NCBI GenBank assembly: GCA_002104945.1
Contig: MCFH01000023.1
Coordinates: 620,001 to 684,000 of the forward strand
DNA from: Piromyces finnis
Lineage: Eukaryota > Neocallimastigomycota > Neocallimastigomycetes > Neocallimastigales > Neocallimastigaceae
Reading direction: 5' to 3'
DNA: 64,000 nt
Under the pieces are notes generated by a model. The model had not been told where the DNA came from. It saw only the letters and a list, made by a program, of their open reading frames with translations, and made no database searches. Positions 1-14,181 of this stretch are shown here, piece after piece (positions within the stretch are counted from its first letter, which is position 1; every line of letters begins with the position of its first letter). A program made the position numbers and the translations under genes.

Positions 1-179
1 GTCTTATTGATTAAAACAATAATTATTTATTTTAATTATTATTATTTAAATTATTTCAATTATAATACAATTATAGCACAATTAAAAATTTACAATATGC
101 ATCATACTATATTTTTAACTATAAAATTAATATTATTATATACATATATATTCTCTAATTGACAGTACTTTTAATATAT

Positions 180-1442
180 TTATATTACAGATTTTAATTC
201 TTGAACAAAATTATCCAGCACTTCACCAACAATTTTTTGATCGGATGGAGTACCATATAAATTAACACAAAATGATAAAATTTTATCAAAAGAACAAATA
301 GACATTTCGAAATTTGGGGCATACTTTGTTGAACCAGTTAATAAAACAGAAGATGCTTCAATATTCTTAAAATGTATTTTTGATTTATCAATAGTACCCA
401 AATTGGTAATTTCTAATGGATATGGTGAATAAACACTATCTATAATACTTTTACATAATCGATATGGGAATAATTTTTTAATAATCTCAGTGATATATAG
501 ACCCTTGATACAAAATATATTCTCTTTTTCTCTATTTAAACATTGTGCTACTTTATTCAATGTTTCCTCAAAAGTATCTCCAAGTTCTGAGCCAATATCA
601 CAATCAATAGTAGTTAGCATATTAGTAAAACCTTTTGTTTGTTTGTTTTGTAAATATTTTCGCATATTAATATCACATAAAATAATAACAGTTCTATTAA
701 ACTTTTTATAGAATGTTCTCATTAAAGCAGTAAAGAATAAATCATTAAGAGTAACTTGTTTTTCCTTTGAATACACCTTAAGTTTATCAAAATCTTCTTG
801 GGTTAAAGTTCTTTTTTCCAAAAATAGGCGACTTGGATCACCTTCCAATTCTAAATGAATATTTTCATACTTTGGTTTATCTTTTGAAAATAATATATTA
901 AAATTTTTTTTTAAAGAAAGGGAACGGTAAAACTGTGCCATACCTCTATCCCCCATTGATGAATAGTCAGTTACGTTTTCTGGATATGAATATAAATCAC
1001 AAAACATGTATAATAAATTTTTAAAATCGGTAGCATCACAAATCATATGATTAATAGATATAAGAAGTGAATCATGATCTTCATACTGAACAATAACAAA
1101 TCGAATTTGAGGTCCATTGTCATAATCTATATTTTTTTTAAAGTTTTCCATTATAATTTCATCTTCTTTTCCTTTTTTACCTTCAATAACAAAAATAAAA
1201 TCTTCTATTGGAAATTCATAAAATATCCATTTTGAAGTAAATATATTTTCAGAAGCTTTGCATGAAATTAATGGGAACAAGTTAATGGTTAATTGTACTG
1301 TTTTTTTAAATTGTTCTATATCAATTTTTCCTTTTAATTTTATGATAAATCTCATTATGCTATTAGAGTATTTTCTATCAATGAAAATACGTTGTAGCAT
1401 ATCAAATGACTCAAACTTGAAAATTTTGTTTTTATTTCCCAT
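180..1442 (-). CDS. Stand-alone condensation-domain-like acyltransferase, intronless
   Basis: A single uninterrupted 420-residue frame. The fold signature is that of the NRPS condensation / WS-DGAT / alcohol acetyltransferase superfamily: an N-terminal segment with a conserved-looking RFIIKLKGKID stretch (about 31-41), and the active-site motif as NHMICDA with His132 and Asp136, a variant of HHxxxDG in which the first His is Asn and the Gly is Ala. There are no carrier, adenylation or thioesterase domains, so it is a free-standing protein. The family transfers acyl groups to an amine or alcohol; substrate unknown. It has no signal peptide or membrane segment. Unlike most neighbours it has no intron, and its nearest remembered relatives are stand-alone clostridial condensation proteins, so acquisition from a rumen bacterium is my inference. 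The start follows an in-frame stop-rich AT spacer. Loss of the first His is common in this superfamily and does not by itself mean inactivity. Confidence 0.75.
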   Translation of the reverse strand: MGNKNKIFKFESFDMLQRIFIDRKYSNSIMRFIIKLKGKIDIEQFKKTVQLTINLFPLISCKASENIFTSKWIFYEFPIEDFIFVIEGKKGKEDEIIMENFKKNIDYDNGPQIRFVIVQYEDHDSLLISINHMICDATDFKNLLYMFCDLYSYPENVTDYSSMGDRGMAQFYRSLSLKKNFNILFSKDKPKYENIHLELEGDPSRLFLEKRTLTQEDFDKLKVYSKEKQVTLNDLFFTALMRTFYKKFNRTVIILCDINMRKYLQNKQTKGFTNMLTTIDCDIGSELGDTFEETLNKVAQCLNREKENIFCIKGLYITEIIKKLFPYRLCKSIIDSVYSPYPLEITNLGTIDKSKIHFKNIEASSVLLTGSTKYAPNFEMSICSFDKILSFCVNLYGTPSDQKIVGEVLDNFVQELKSVI

Positions 1443-1578
1443 TTTTCACAAATTTAACAATTATAATAGTTTAATTTGTTAAGAAAAATATTTATTTTAT
1501 TTAAAATACATAAATAATTTTTTTTTTATTATTTTTCTTATTAAATAAACTCATTAATTTTATTTGATATTTCAACCT

Positions 1579-1590
1579 ATCATAAAATAC

Positions 1591-1627
<37 letters not shown>

Positions 1628-2162
1628 CTTCCATATATCCTCATCTAACCCCCCTGAGTTATATATGGTATGTGATTGTACATTATTGTACATTGCCATA
1701 TCAGAACGACGTCGGCACAATCATCCCTCTGGGCAGGGCTAATATGGAATGGCTTATTGCTCTTAACGATCCTATCACACAAAGACCGAGCTACCAACAC
1801 CAGTGATCTCCTGAACCTTTATTGGCGAAGGATGATTAACGATGAGAACAACCCTCAAAGACCATAGTTAGTAATCTGTGAATTAATTGATACCCCTTCC
1901 TACATATACTCTAAACTTCAGTGGGAAAACCGCTTGATACGGAGAAAACTACCAATCTGAATTAACTGCTTAGGGTAGAGTCCGGTGGTATAGTTATACT
2001 TACCTGAATTGACCTTTAACCCCTATACTTTAAGCGCAAACCTGAAACAGGAAAATCGCTAAAGAACTGTCAATGGCGGGGGTCGAACCAGAAGCCTTAT
2101 GAATGCTAAGCGGGGGTCTTAACAACCAGGATAGAAACTGGAACGACATCATAAAATACTAT
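1579..2162 (-). mobile_element. tRNA-derived SINE with poly(A) tail and 15-bp target-site duplication
   Basis: A GC-richer block of about 520 bp. Read on the - strand it begins near 2147 and ends in a poly(A) tail (the T run at about 1594-1624). The 15-bp direct repeat ATCATAAAATACTAT flanks it at 1579-1593 and 2148-2162, the expected target-site duplication of LINE-driven retroposition. The 5' head (about 2147-2070) resembles a tRNA-Ala(AGC): anticodon loop TTAGCAT, and a GGTTCGACC T-arm matching the Pol III B box; the D-arm half is degenerate. The tail half (about 1690-1720) shares a block with a LINE-like fragment at 34393. A 63-codon open frame inside is chance. Confidence 0.85.
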
Positions 2163-2713
2163 AATTGTTTTTGTTTTGTTAATTAATAATTCATAATTCA
2201 TATGAACAAAATGTTAAAATGAGCTAATACTTTTTTATGAATTAAAAATAAAATGACATAAATATTTTATTGTATGTATGTATATAAAAGTAATCATGTT
2301 AAAACAAATATTATTTTTATTATTATTGTATTTCTTATTATAAATATATAATAGCATATTTTCTTTATTATTATTACATATTTTCATTCATACCTGATAA
2401 TTATATATTTATAATATTTTATGAAATATTAATCAATACGATAAATAGCAATATAATGCCTAAACCTAATATTTTTATATTCTTCTTTTTTAACTTTAAT
2501 ATTTTCTATATTAACTTTACTATGTAGACTTTTGTGTTTTTATTAATATGAAAAAGTTCAATATAATAATATCTATTATTAATTTATTAGATAGGTCAGC
2601 TTTTCCGTAAAAAAAATTTTAAAACCTTATTTTTGTATAATGTATAATAATTAAAAAAAATTAATAGTAAATATTTTGAAGTATTTAATACATAAATTTA
2701 AAAAATAGATAAA
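2163..2713. other. AT-rich spacer
   Basis: About 550 bp between the SINE and the coiled-coil gene. I see no gene or repeat; it must hold the promoter of the + strand gene that follows. Confidence 0.6.
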
Positions 2714-3363
2714 ATGTTTTTAGGAGTACCAAAATTAAAAAGGCGTCTTTCAATTAATACTCTCACGGAGACTGTAAATGACCAAGTTTTACAATGTGAT
2801 AATTTAAGAAAAAAGCTATACCAAGTTAAAAAACAATTAAATGAAATTCACGAGAAAGTACTTTCTGAAAAAAAGCAACAAAATGATTTTGAAGTATTAT
2901 ACAAGGAAGCTCAAGATTTAATAGAAAAAACAGATAAAAGAATAAAAGAAAATTATAATATGGTTAAACAGTCAGTAGAATTAGATGCAAAATTAGAAGC
3001 CAACGGTAGAGGTGAATTAAAAACTTTAAATTTGAAATTTCATAAAAACAAAATGTTTTTAATGAGAAATTTATTAATTATTATTTATATTATTAAAGCT
3101 ATTTAAATATCATTTCATTACAATAATTAAAAATTATTTATATAAAAAAAACTTATTCATCTTTAATAACAAATAAATAATATTATTATAACCATATAAT
3201 AGATGTAGTATCCATTGAAAATAAAAAACTGAATGACAAAATTGAATGTTCTAAAGAAGAATTTAGAAAATTCAGAATAGAATTTCATGATAACTTAAAG
3301 CAAATTAAGATAAAGTTAGCGAAATATGAATATTATTATGGATACAAAACTGAAGAAGCATAG
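2714..3363 (+). CDS. Small coiled-coil protein, two exons
   Basis: Exon 1 is 2714-3005 and exon 2 about 3203-3363, separated by a 197-nt intron with donor GGTAGA and acceptor ATAG. Joining them keeps the frame (phase 1), and the second exon ends in a clear TAG. A second donor four bases after the first GT keeps the same phase, as does a second acceptor six bases on, so the junction is uncertain by a few residues. The product is about 150 residues, nearly all charged heptad-like helix: many Lys/Glu/Gln with Leu/Ile/Val spacing from residue 20 on, and a second helix in exon 2 ending KLAKYEYYYGYK. There is no signal peptide or membrane segment. I do not recognise the family; a structural or tethering coiled coil is the most that can be said. 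Confidence 0.6.
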
Positions 3364-5095
3364 CATATAAAATTAACAATAGATTTGTTTATTTTAATAT
3401 ATTTCTATTATGAATTGTTGTTAAAATGACATTGTTTAAAGGTTGACATTATTAAAAAGTTTTATTTTTAATCTTTGATAAATAAATAAATAAATAACAA
3501 ATAATTATAGTAAACGTTGTACATAGGAATTAATTTTAAAGTAAAAATACATTTTATTTTGTATTGTACTATTTATATATTATTTAATAATAAAACAAAA
3601 ATGATTTTTATATGATTATATATAAAATAAAAAAAATAAACACTTTTAAATAATTAAAAATTTTGTATTTAGTATTTTTTATAAAATTTCTTTTTTTTTT
3701 TTTTATTTGTAAAAACATTTATAATTAGAATGACCTCGCATATGTAAGTTCCCATTGATTTTCCCCATTGGTTTTACCATGGGTTAGGTTGTGGTATTCA
3801 GGTAAGTTTTAATACACTTTCTAATTTACTACTATGATAATAACACTCGTCAAGCCGACTAAAAGTGTACATGGCACATTTCAAATTAGAACTTTATAAG
3901 TGGTAACTTAAACTATACCAAAATACACAAGCAACATTAGTGATTAGTGTAAACATTAGGATGCTGTTGACACACGTGATCATGTTGAATATATGAGGCT
4001 TGGCATTACTGTTGGAAATATCGTACAACAGCATGAATCTAATGTAAATGGATTATTAAGCCAGCCAGATCATATAAATTTTGAATTAATAAGATAATTG
4101 ACAATTAATAATGGAAAAACATATTTAAAACATAATAATTTTCATTTACTATTTATAAATAATTACTTAACAATCATAGTAATGTATGTATCTATAAAGA
4201 TTTTATTTTTAAAATTTTATATTAATAATTATATGGTAATAATTGTATTTTATTTATTCAATTAATAATAATTATAATAATAATAATCCTATTATTTATA
4301 TCAAGGTATTCATAAATATTTATTTGTTTTTATTATTATATAATCAAATATGTAGCATTATATTTAATGTAGACATTGTTATAGTAAAATCTAAAGTTGT
4401 TTTTTTTTTTTCATCCCCACCATCAATAGTATATAAAAATAGTTAATTCATTAAAATCTTGATTTCTACATTGTATACATTCTTATCAAAATATTATTTA
4501 AAAAAAAAAAAAAAAACTATTTTAGTATGTTCATAATAGTAATTATTTATATTTATATATAATTATAATAAAGATTTAATTATATAAATATAAATTAAGT
4601 TCACTATATTTTTAATTTTAACTATTAATATTGGCATGGCTAGGATTATATATATATATTTTTCATTACTAAAATTAATTAAATAAAAAAAAAAAAACAT
4701 CTAAAATGGAATACAAATACATCATTAAATGAGTTAATTACTATAATAGTTAATAATAAAATTTATAATCCTTATCATCTATTTAAAAAGAATTGAAAAT
4801 ATTACATTTTAAAAATAAAATAAAAAATACATTTATTTGAAATATACTTTTTTTATTATATTAAAATTGTGATGTGTTAACTTTCAAATGATATATCATA
4901 TATATATATAAAAATATATATAATTCAAATATTATAATATATAATTAAAAAAAAAAAAAAAAAGAAAAACTATAATACAATTACTTTTTTTAATAATACT
5001 TTTAAAATATCAGAATTAGTAATAATAATAACATTTAAAAAAAAAAAGAGAGAGAGAGAAATTAATATAATAAAAAATTAAAAAAAAAAAATAAA
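3364..5095. other. Spacer with a moderately GC-rich island
   Basis: Mostly AT-rich. An island at about 3730-4097 has normal codon-like composition and follows a T run at 3691-3703; it carries the possible coding relic listed separately. A GAGAGAGA stretch at about 5048-5058 lies just before the kinase start and may be in its 5' leader. Confidence 0.5.
3960..4097 (+). pseudogene. Possible terminal exon or relic of an unrecognised gene
   Basis: A 45-codon open stretch follows an AG acceptor-like site (ACATTAG) and ends in TAA. Its composition (Asp, Arg, His, Met, Gln, with the segment RLGITVGNIVQQHE) is unlike the Asn/Ile/Lys junk frames around it. Upstream there are good donor sites (ATATGTAAGT, TTCAGGTAAGT) and an ATG at 3730, but I could not join any of these to the stretch in frame. 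It may be the 3' end of a decayed gene or part of an old repeat. Family not recognised. Confidence 0.25.
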
Positions 5096-8505
<3,410 letters not shown>

Positions 8506-11013
8506 TTATACTATTAAATTATATATAATAATGAAAAATAAGGTAAAGAACCAAAGATAATAACTATTTGCATTAAATGATAGTGAAGATGAAGAGGCAA
8601 TAGATTGTAATATTTTATAATTAGTCATTTCGACATTAAGTGAAAGAGATGCATGAATATCGTTTTTATCAACATGTTTATCAAAAAAAGGTCCTAATAC
8701 TAAATCCATTTTAATAGTTGAATTTTGTCTATCAGTAAAAATATCTTTTCCACCTTCTAACGATCCTTTATCCCCATATACTAGAGTCACTTGACCTTTA
8801 TCAAAATTTATCGTATTTGAACTAACATCAGACCAATACATTTTTGATGAATCAACATCAATTAAAACTTGTAATTTTGCATCTTTCTGAGATTTAATGT
8901 TCCATTTTTTTACCATAAAATTTAATCTATATTTTGTAGGATCTACATCTAAATTGAATTCATCTTTTTGTCTCATGCCACATTTTGAACTGCAAGTATA
9001 TAACTTTTGAAAAACTTCAACTTCTTTATCTATATTACCATTTGAATCCATTTGCCTAAACAATCTCTTTATTTCTACAATACCTCCACTAACATTTTGA
9101 CTATTATCTACAACTATCGGTTTTTCAGCTTCGTTTTCATTATTTAGATCTAAATAATTTAATACTTCGAAATTAGTTTCATTAAAACCTATTTCTATGA
9201 TCCGTTTTATCTTAAAAAATAGTTTTAATGAAAAATCATTTTTTCCAATAATATCTTTTACCAAATAGTTAGGCTTATTGCTATTAATATTATTTGGCTC
9301 TCCTTCATATGGTCCTATTTCAAATTCATTATTATTATATACATTATCTTTTTTACTATATGGATTATTTCTAAAATCATTATTATAATTATTGAAATTA
9401 AAATTATTGTTGTTGAACGTATTGAAATAATTTCTTTCATTATTTATCATTCTATTGGCATAATTGTTTTCTATATTATTATTTTCTATTAAATATTTAT
9501 TTAATTGGCTTCTTTTATAATCATAATAATAATCTCTTTTTTTATTATGGTTCTCTAATTTTTTTATTTCCACACCCATGGCTAAATCATTGTCCTTTTT
9601 AATTTTCCACAAAACTTCTGTATTTTCGGGATCTTTAAAAAATACTCTTGAAATAATTTCTTTTTCCGGAATATCCTTTACTTCATTTGCATCAATTATA
9701 TATGTAGGAAAAGGTCTATTAACAGTTGTTGTTGCAAATATAATAGTTGAAGTGGTCTTTCCTTGTCTATCATCAATAGACTTTATATTACCAATAACAT
9801 ATGGAATTTTTTTCATTTGCTGTGGTCCTTCTTTTCCTTTATCTAATAGTATTTTTCCTATAATTACAGCTAGAAAAGTCGATACCATTACTCCTATACA
9901 AAGACACGAGCATCTAATAACATATATATAAATATTTTTTTCAAAAATAAATATTCGAATAAACTTATAGTAATTAAAATAAATATAAAAATCATATATA
10001 TTATATACATACATCAATACAGATTTTTGCAAAGTTATTGATTTTTTATCCCTTTTTATTAATTTATTTTGATTTGGAAATTGACTGAAAGAATTGTTAT
10101 TTATATTTGAATTGTATGTGTTATTATTTGGCAATATATTCTGCCTTTTATTTGAAATTGCATCATAGGAAGGAGGTATGTCCTCTTCAGTTGTTGTTGA
10201 TAATACTTTTGATACTGATGGAATATATTCATTCGCTGGAGCATTTGGAAACTGATTTATATCATGTACTATATATTTATTTTTTAACTCTACACTACGA
10301 TTTAAATTATTACAATTATTAACATCTGTATTATTTATATTATCATCATTAGTATCATTTGGTGGTGAAGGAAATCTATCTATATTAAATATTAATGATT
10401 TAGTTCGAGGTATAATATCTGATGAAATATCTACATTACTAATATTTGAATGTGAATTTCCTTTACTGATCTTTTTTATTTTTTCACTTGTACTTTCTTC
10501 ATTTTCAAAAGAAGGGGGTGAAGGAAACAATGATGGATCAATAATAATTTCATTTTTATTTAATAACGTATTAGGATTATTAGTAACTATAGCAGATTCT
10601 CTTACAACTGCACTTACTGGTTTATGAGGTGCCATTACTTCAGTTTCTTTTTCTTTATTATCAAGTATTGCAACGGGTATATTATTATTTATAATCACTA
10701 TAACATCTAATGGAAATTCCTTCAAATTTTCATCTTTCGATGAAAAATATTCATCTAATATCTGAAAAGGTTTATCTAAATCTACTGAATCAAATAAATC
10801 TTTAGGATTAGATGACTTTTTAAGTCTTTCATCATCTAAAGTGATAAATTCTTTCAATTTTATTATTTTCATTTTTCTATATACATGACTTTCAAAATCT
10901 AAATGTTCTATAATTTTTTGTTTTAAATTATAAATTGTATCTTTCGGTGAAACATTCACCATAAAACCCTGACTAGGGTCATCACCCCATAATAAACAAG
11001 TTATATTTAACAT
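8506..11013 (-). CDS. Membrane protein with N-terminal Crinkler-type ubiquitin-like domain
   Basis: Two exons on the - strand, 11013-10013 and 9913-8506, with a 99-nt intron (9914-10012; donor GTATGT, acceptor TTAG) that happens to be open in frame, so an unspliced reading gives 835 residues and the spliced one 802. Residues 1 to about 110 resemble the ubiquitin-like N-terminal domain of Crinkler (CRN) proteins: a beta start with LLWGDDPSQGF, a helix beginning TIYNLKQKI, then KPFQILDEYF and a final VIVII strand. A Ser/Asn/Pro-rich linker follows, with three repeats of a SPP/FPSPP-type element. A single membrane helix sits at about 333-355 (CLCIGVMVSTFLAVIIGKILL). The remaining C-terminal region is Asn-rich with a globular end containing CSSKC, and closes with a hydrophobic tail that could be a GPI-type signal or second membrane helix. 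Function unknown; topology with a cytosolic Ubl head is inferred. Confidence 0.7.
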   Translation of the reverse strand: MLNITCLLWGDDPSQGFMVNVSPKDTIYNLKQKIIEHLDFESHVYRKMKIIKLKEFITLDDERLKKSSNPKDLFDSVDLDKPFQILDEYFSSKDENLKEFPLDVIVIINNNIPVAILDNKEKETEVMAPHKPVSAVVRESAIVTNNPNTLLNKNEIIIDPSLFPSPPSFENEESTSEKIKKISKGNSHSNISNVDISSDIIPRTKSLIFNIDRFPSPPNDTNDDNINNTDVNNCNNLNRSVELKNKYIVHDINQFPNAPANEYIPSVSKVLSTTTEEDIPPSYDAISNKRQNILPNNNTYNSNINNNSFSQFPNQNKLIKRDKKSITLQKSVLMYVYNIYDFYIYFNYYKFIRIFIFEKNIYIYVIRCSCLCIGVMVSTFLAVIIGKILLDKGKEGPQQMKKIPYVIGNIKSIDDRQGKTTSTIIFATTTVNRPFPTYIIDANEVKDIPEKEIISRVFFKDPENTEVLWKIKKDNDLAMGVEIKKLENHNKKRDYYYDYKRSQLNKYLIENNNIENNYANRMINNERNYFNTFNNNNFNFNNYNNDFRNNPYSKKDNVYNNNEFEIGPYEGEPNNINSNKPNYLVKDIIGKNDFSLKLFFKIKRIIEIGFNETNFEVLNYLDLNNENEAEKPIVVDNSQNVSGGIVEIKRLFRQMDSNGNIDKEVEVFQKLYTCSSKCGMRQKDEFNLDVDPTKYRLNFMVKKWNIKSQKDAKLQVLIDVDSSKMYWSDVSSNTINFDKGQVTLVYGDKGSLEGGKDIFTDRQNSTIKMDLVLGPFFDKHVDKNDIHASLSLNVEMTNYKILQSIASSSSLSFNANSYYLWFFTLFFIIIYNLIV

Positions 11014-13654
11014 TTTGATTAAAATATGAATTATTAAATAAATTGGAAATCTAAAGAAAAAATAAAATACTTTTAATTATACTTTGAATTTAGTAATAAG
11101 TAATGGATTGATTGTAAAGAGTATTTAATAGATTTGTTTTGTTTTGTTTTAATTACTTTTGGTAAGAAAATAACATATTTATTCTCATTTTTATATTGTT
11201 AGTTTTCAATTTATTTGTACTATTATCTATTATTAAGATACTGTCACAATTTATTTTAATTTTACTTTATTTCATAATTTGCTTATTTTTATTATATGTA
11301 TTAAAATGATTATTTAAATCTTTTGATAAATGTTACTTTTACTATTAAATAAAAATATCTTATAAATTTATTCAAAAAAGAAAAAAAAAATAAAGAAAGA
11401 AAGAAATTAAAAAAAAAGTGTACTTAATCCAAAAGATTTTTTACTAAATTAAACTAGATCTTTTTTTATTTGTTTGTTTGTTTGTTTCAGTAATTATTCA
11501 TAAATTATCAAAAAGTTAAATCCCTTTAATTTTATTTTATTTGTTCTTATATATTTGTATATTTTAATATTAAGGATTTTTAATTATTTTTTCATTTATC
11601 AGAAAACAATTAAATTACAAAAAAAACTGAAGTACAAAGTCCACCTTATTTTTTAAAAAAAAATAAAATACAATAAAATACAATAAAAAAAAAATAAAAT
11701 AAAATAAAATAAAAATAAAAATATATATAATTAATAATAAACTTTATTATACTATGAATATGATTATAATTTTATATAATTAAGTTTTAAAATATATTAA
11801 ATATTGAAAAAAGTATTTTCATTTTTATTATTATATTTTACATATATAAACATTACAAATTTAAAATTAATATTCTATAAAACAATGATATTATTTTTTA
11901 CAACTAATCTATATAATTATTTATATAATATATTGCAATTTATTTTACAATATATTTGTATCATAGAATTATATATGGGCTTTTTATGAAATTATTATTA
12001 TTTTATTATCTTTTTATATTTATTTATTAATTCTTTATTTATGATGCTATATATATTAAAGTTAAATTCTCAAAAATATTATCCAACCAAAATAAATAAT
12101 TAATATTTAAGGTTAACCATACAATCCTATTTTTTAATACATAATAGAATTTAATATATTATATATTAATAATAATTAATATTTAATATATGGTATAGTA
12201 TAGTATTGAAATATAAAAACTAAGAAATTAATATAATGTTAGTAATATCATAATATAGTTTATAATTTATAATATAAAAATATTAAGAATGAATTTTAGG
12301 TTTTTGACAGGTAAAATTTCAATTACAATATTTTTGTATAAAAAATAAATGTATATAATATGTATTTGTTTATGTAAGATATCCATTCTATAATAAATAA
12401 AAATGATGTTGGCTCTACATTCATTTATTACATTATGTAAAATGCCTATACATTAGTTGTATTACAATATATTTTTTAATAAAAAATTTTAATTTCATCA
12501 CTAAAACATAAAACAGTCCTTTTAAATATAATTTATTATATTATTTTACTTTCCTCAGGCTAATACTTAATTAGATATTATACATATTTATTTTTCATAT
12601 TAAGGAATACAAAGATTTGTTATCTATTTAAAGCCTTTAGAATTATAATTTTTACAAAAACATATAATAAACATTTATATGAAAATTATTTTTAGATTAT
12701 AAATTTAAATAATTAAGTTTAATTTAATAATTAAGTCACATGTATATCAGCATGTGTGATCATATTTATATGTAATGCATAAAACAAAATAGTATATATT
12801 AAAGATCAATTATACCAATATATTTATTATCTTACTCATAATACATTATGTATTATAAATACATTATCTATATAACATTCTAACTAAAAATTTGGTAAAT
12901 ATTAAATATGTAATAAGGAATAACAAACATTTTTATTAAAATAAGATATTTTCTAATATACTTATATTTTTTTTATCTTAAAATTATTTGAATCGTTTTT
13001 AAATATCATCAATTAAAAAAAAAGGTGAAAGTAATAAAAATAGTTTATCCATGTTATATTTACATTTTTAGGTAATTAAATAATAAGAATAATAAAGAAT
13101 AATATCGTTTTGGCATATTGGTATTAATCTTTATTTATAATTTTAAATAATCTGATTAAAATTTAAATAATTTCATTTCAAAAGATGCGTTGATTAAATA
13201 ATATTTTAGAATATTATACAATTAGTAAAGTAATATTAAAATACTGTTTTAATTTCAAATAGAAATCTACAATATCGTTTTCATTAAAAGTAAATAGAAT
13301 TTCATAAAAAGTGTCGTTTATTTGGTATCAATATTTAGAAATTATTATTTTATAGCAAAAATATATATAAATCATAATGTTAAAAATTTAAATGTTATTA
13401 AATATAATTCATTATCATTTTAATAAGAAATTTCTATTATTATATTTTATATATTATACAAAGATACTATAAATTAATAAAATTTGAAAAGAAAGAAAAA
13501 AGAACTATCAAAATATTTTTTAATATCTATAAAATAATATTAAAATAAATCAATATCTGTTAAATTAATGAATTAATGTATAAATTAAATTTTTAAATAT
13601 TTAATATGGCTTTGCTTTAAATAAAAAAGTTCATATATATTGTATAATATAATA

Positions 13655-13703
<49 letters not shown>

Positions 13704-14181
13704 ATATAATAATATTTACTTCTTATTATTAAAAATAATGATAGGTTTAAATGATGAATGTAAATGGTATAACGGTAGATTATTATTTTCTTTTTATTAC
13801 AATTAATCTTGTTTATTATTATTGTTATTTATTTATTCATTCATTCTAAGTTTCTTAAAAAATATATTACTATGTACTAATGCATTTTTTATATGTTTTT
13901 TTTATTATTATTAAATACATATTTTAGTTCTGATTGATTAAGATTCAATAATACAAAATCATATACCATATATATTAAGAAAATAAATTAAAATAAAATA
14001 TTATTATGGAAATTTTGATGATACTATCCTGTTAAATATAATTATATTAGTAAGTGAAATTAAAAAAATAAAATTTCTATACAAATATTTATTAAATATA
14101 TAAATTTATTATAAATAAATATATAAAAATTAATTTTTTTTTAATATAATTTTAAATATATAATATTAAAAACATAAAGAT
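11014..14181. other. Long AT-rich intergenic region
   Basis: About 3.2 kb between divergent genes, so both promoters lie here. It contains a T run at about 13661-13697. A 61-codon frame at 11804-11989 is Ile/Leu/Tyr/Phe junk. No RNA gene or repeat recognised. Confidence 0.6.

Noticed and set aside
1676..1867. 63-codon open frame on the + strand
   Set aside because: It lies inside the SINE, on the strand opposite to it, and has no recognisable protein.
2070..2147. A functional tRNA-Ala gene
   Set aside because: The anticodon loop and T-arm resemble tRNA-Ala, but the T-stem has mismatches, the D-arm is degenerate, and the block is inside a duplication-flanked retroposon.
11804..11989. 61-codon open frame
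   Set aside because: Only Ile/Leu/Tyr/Phe from AT-rich sequence; no homologous look.
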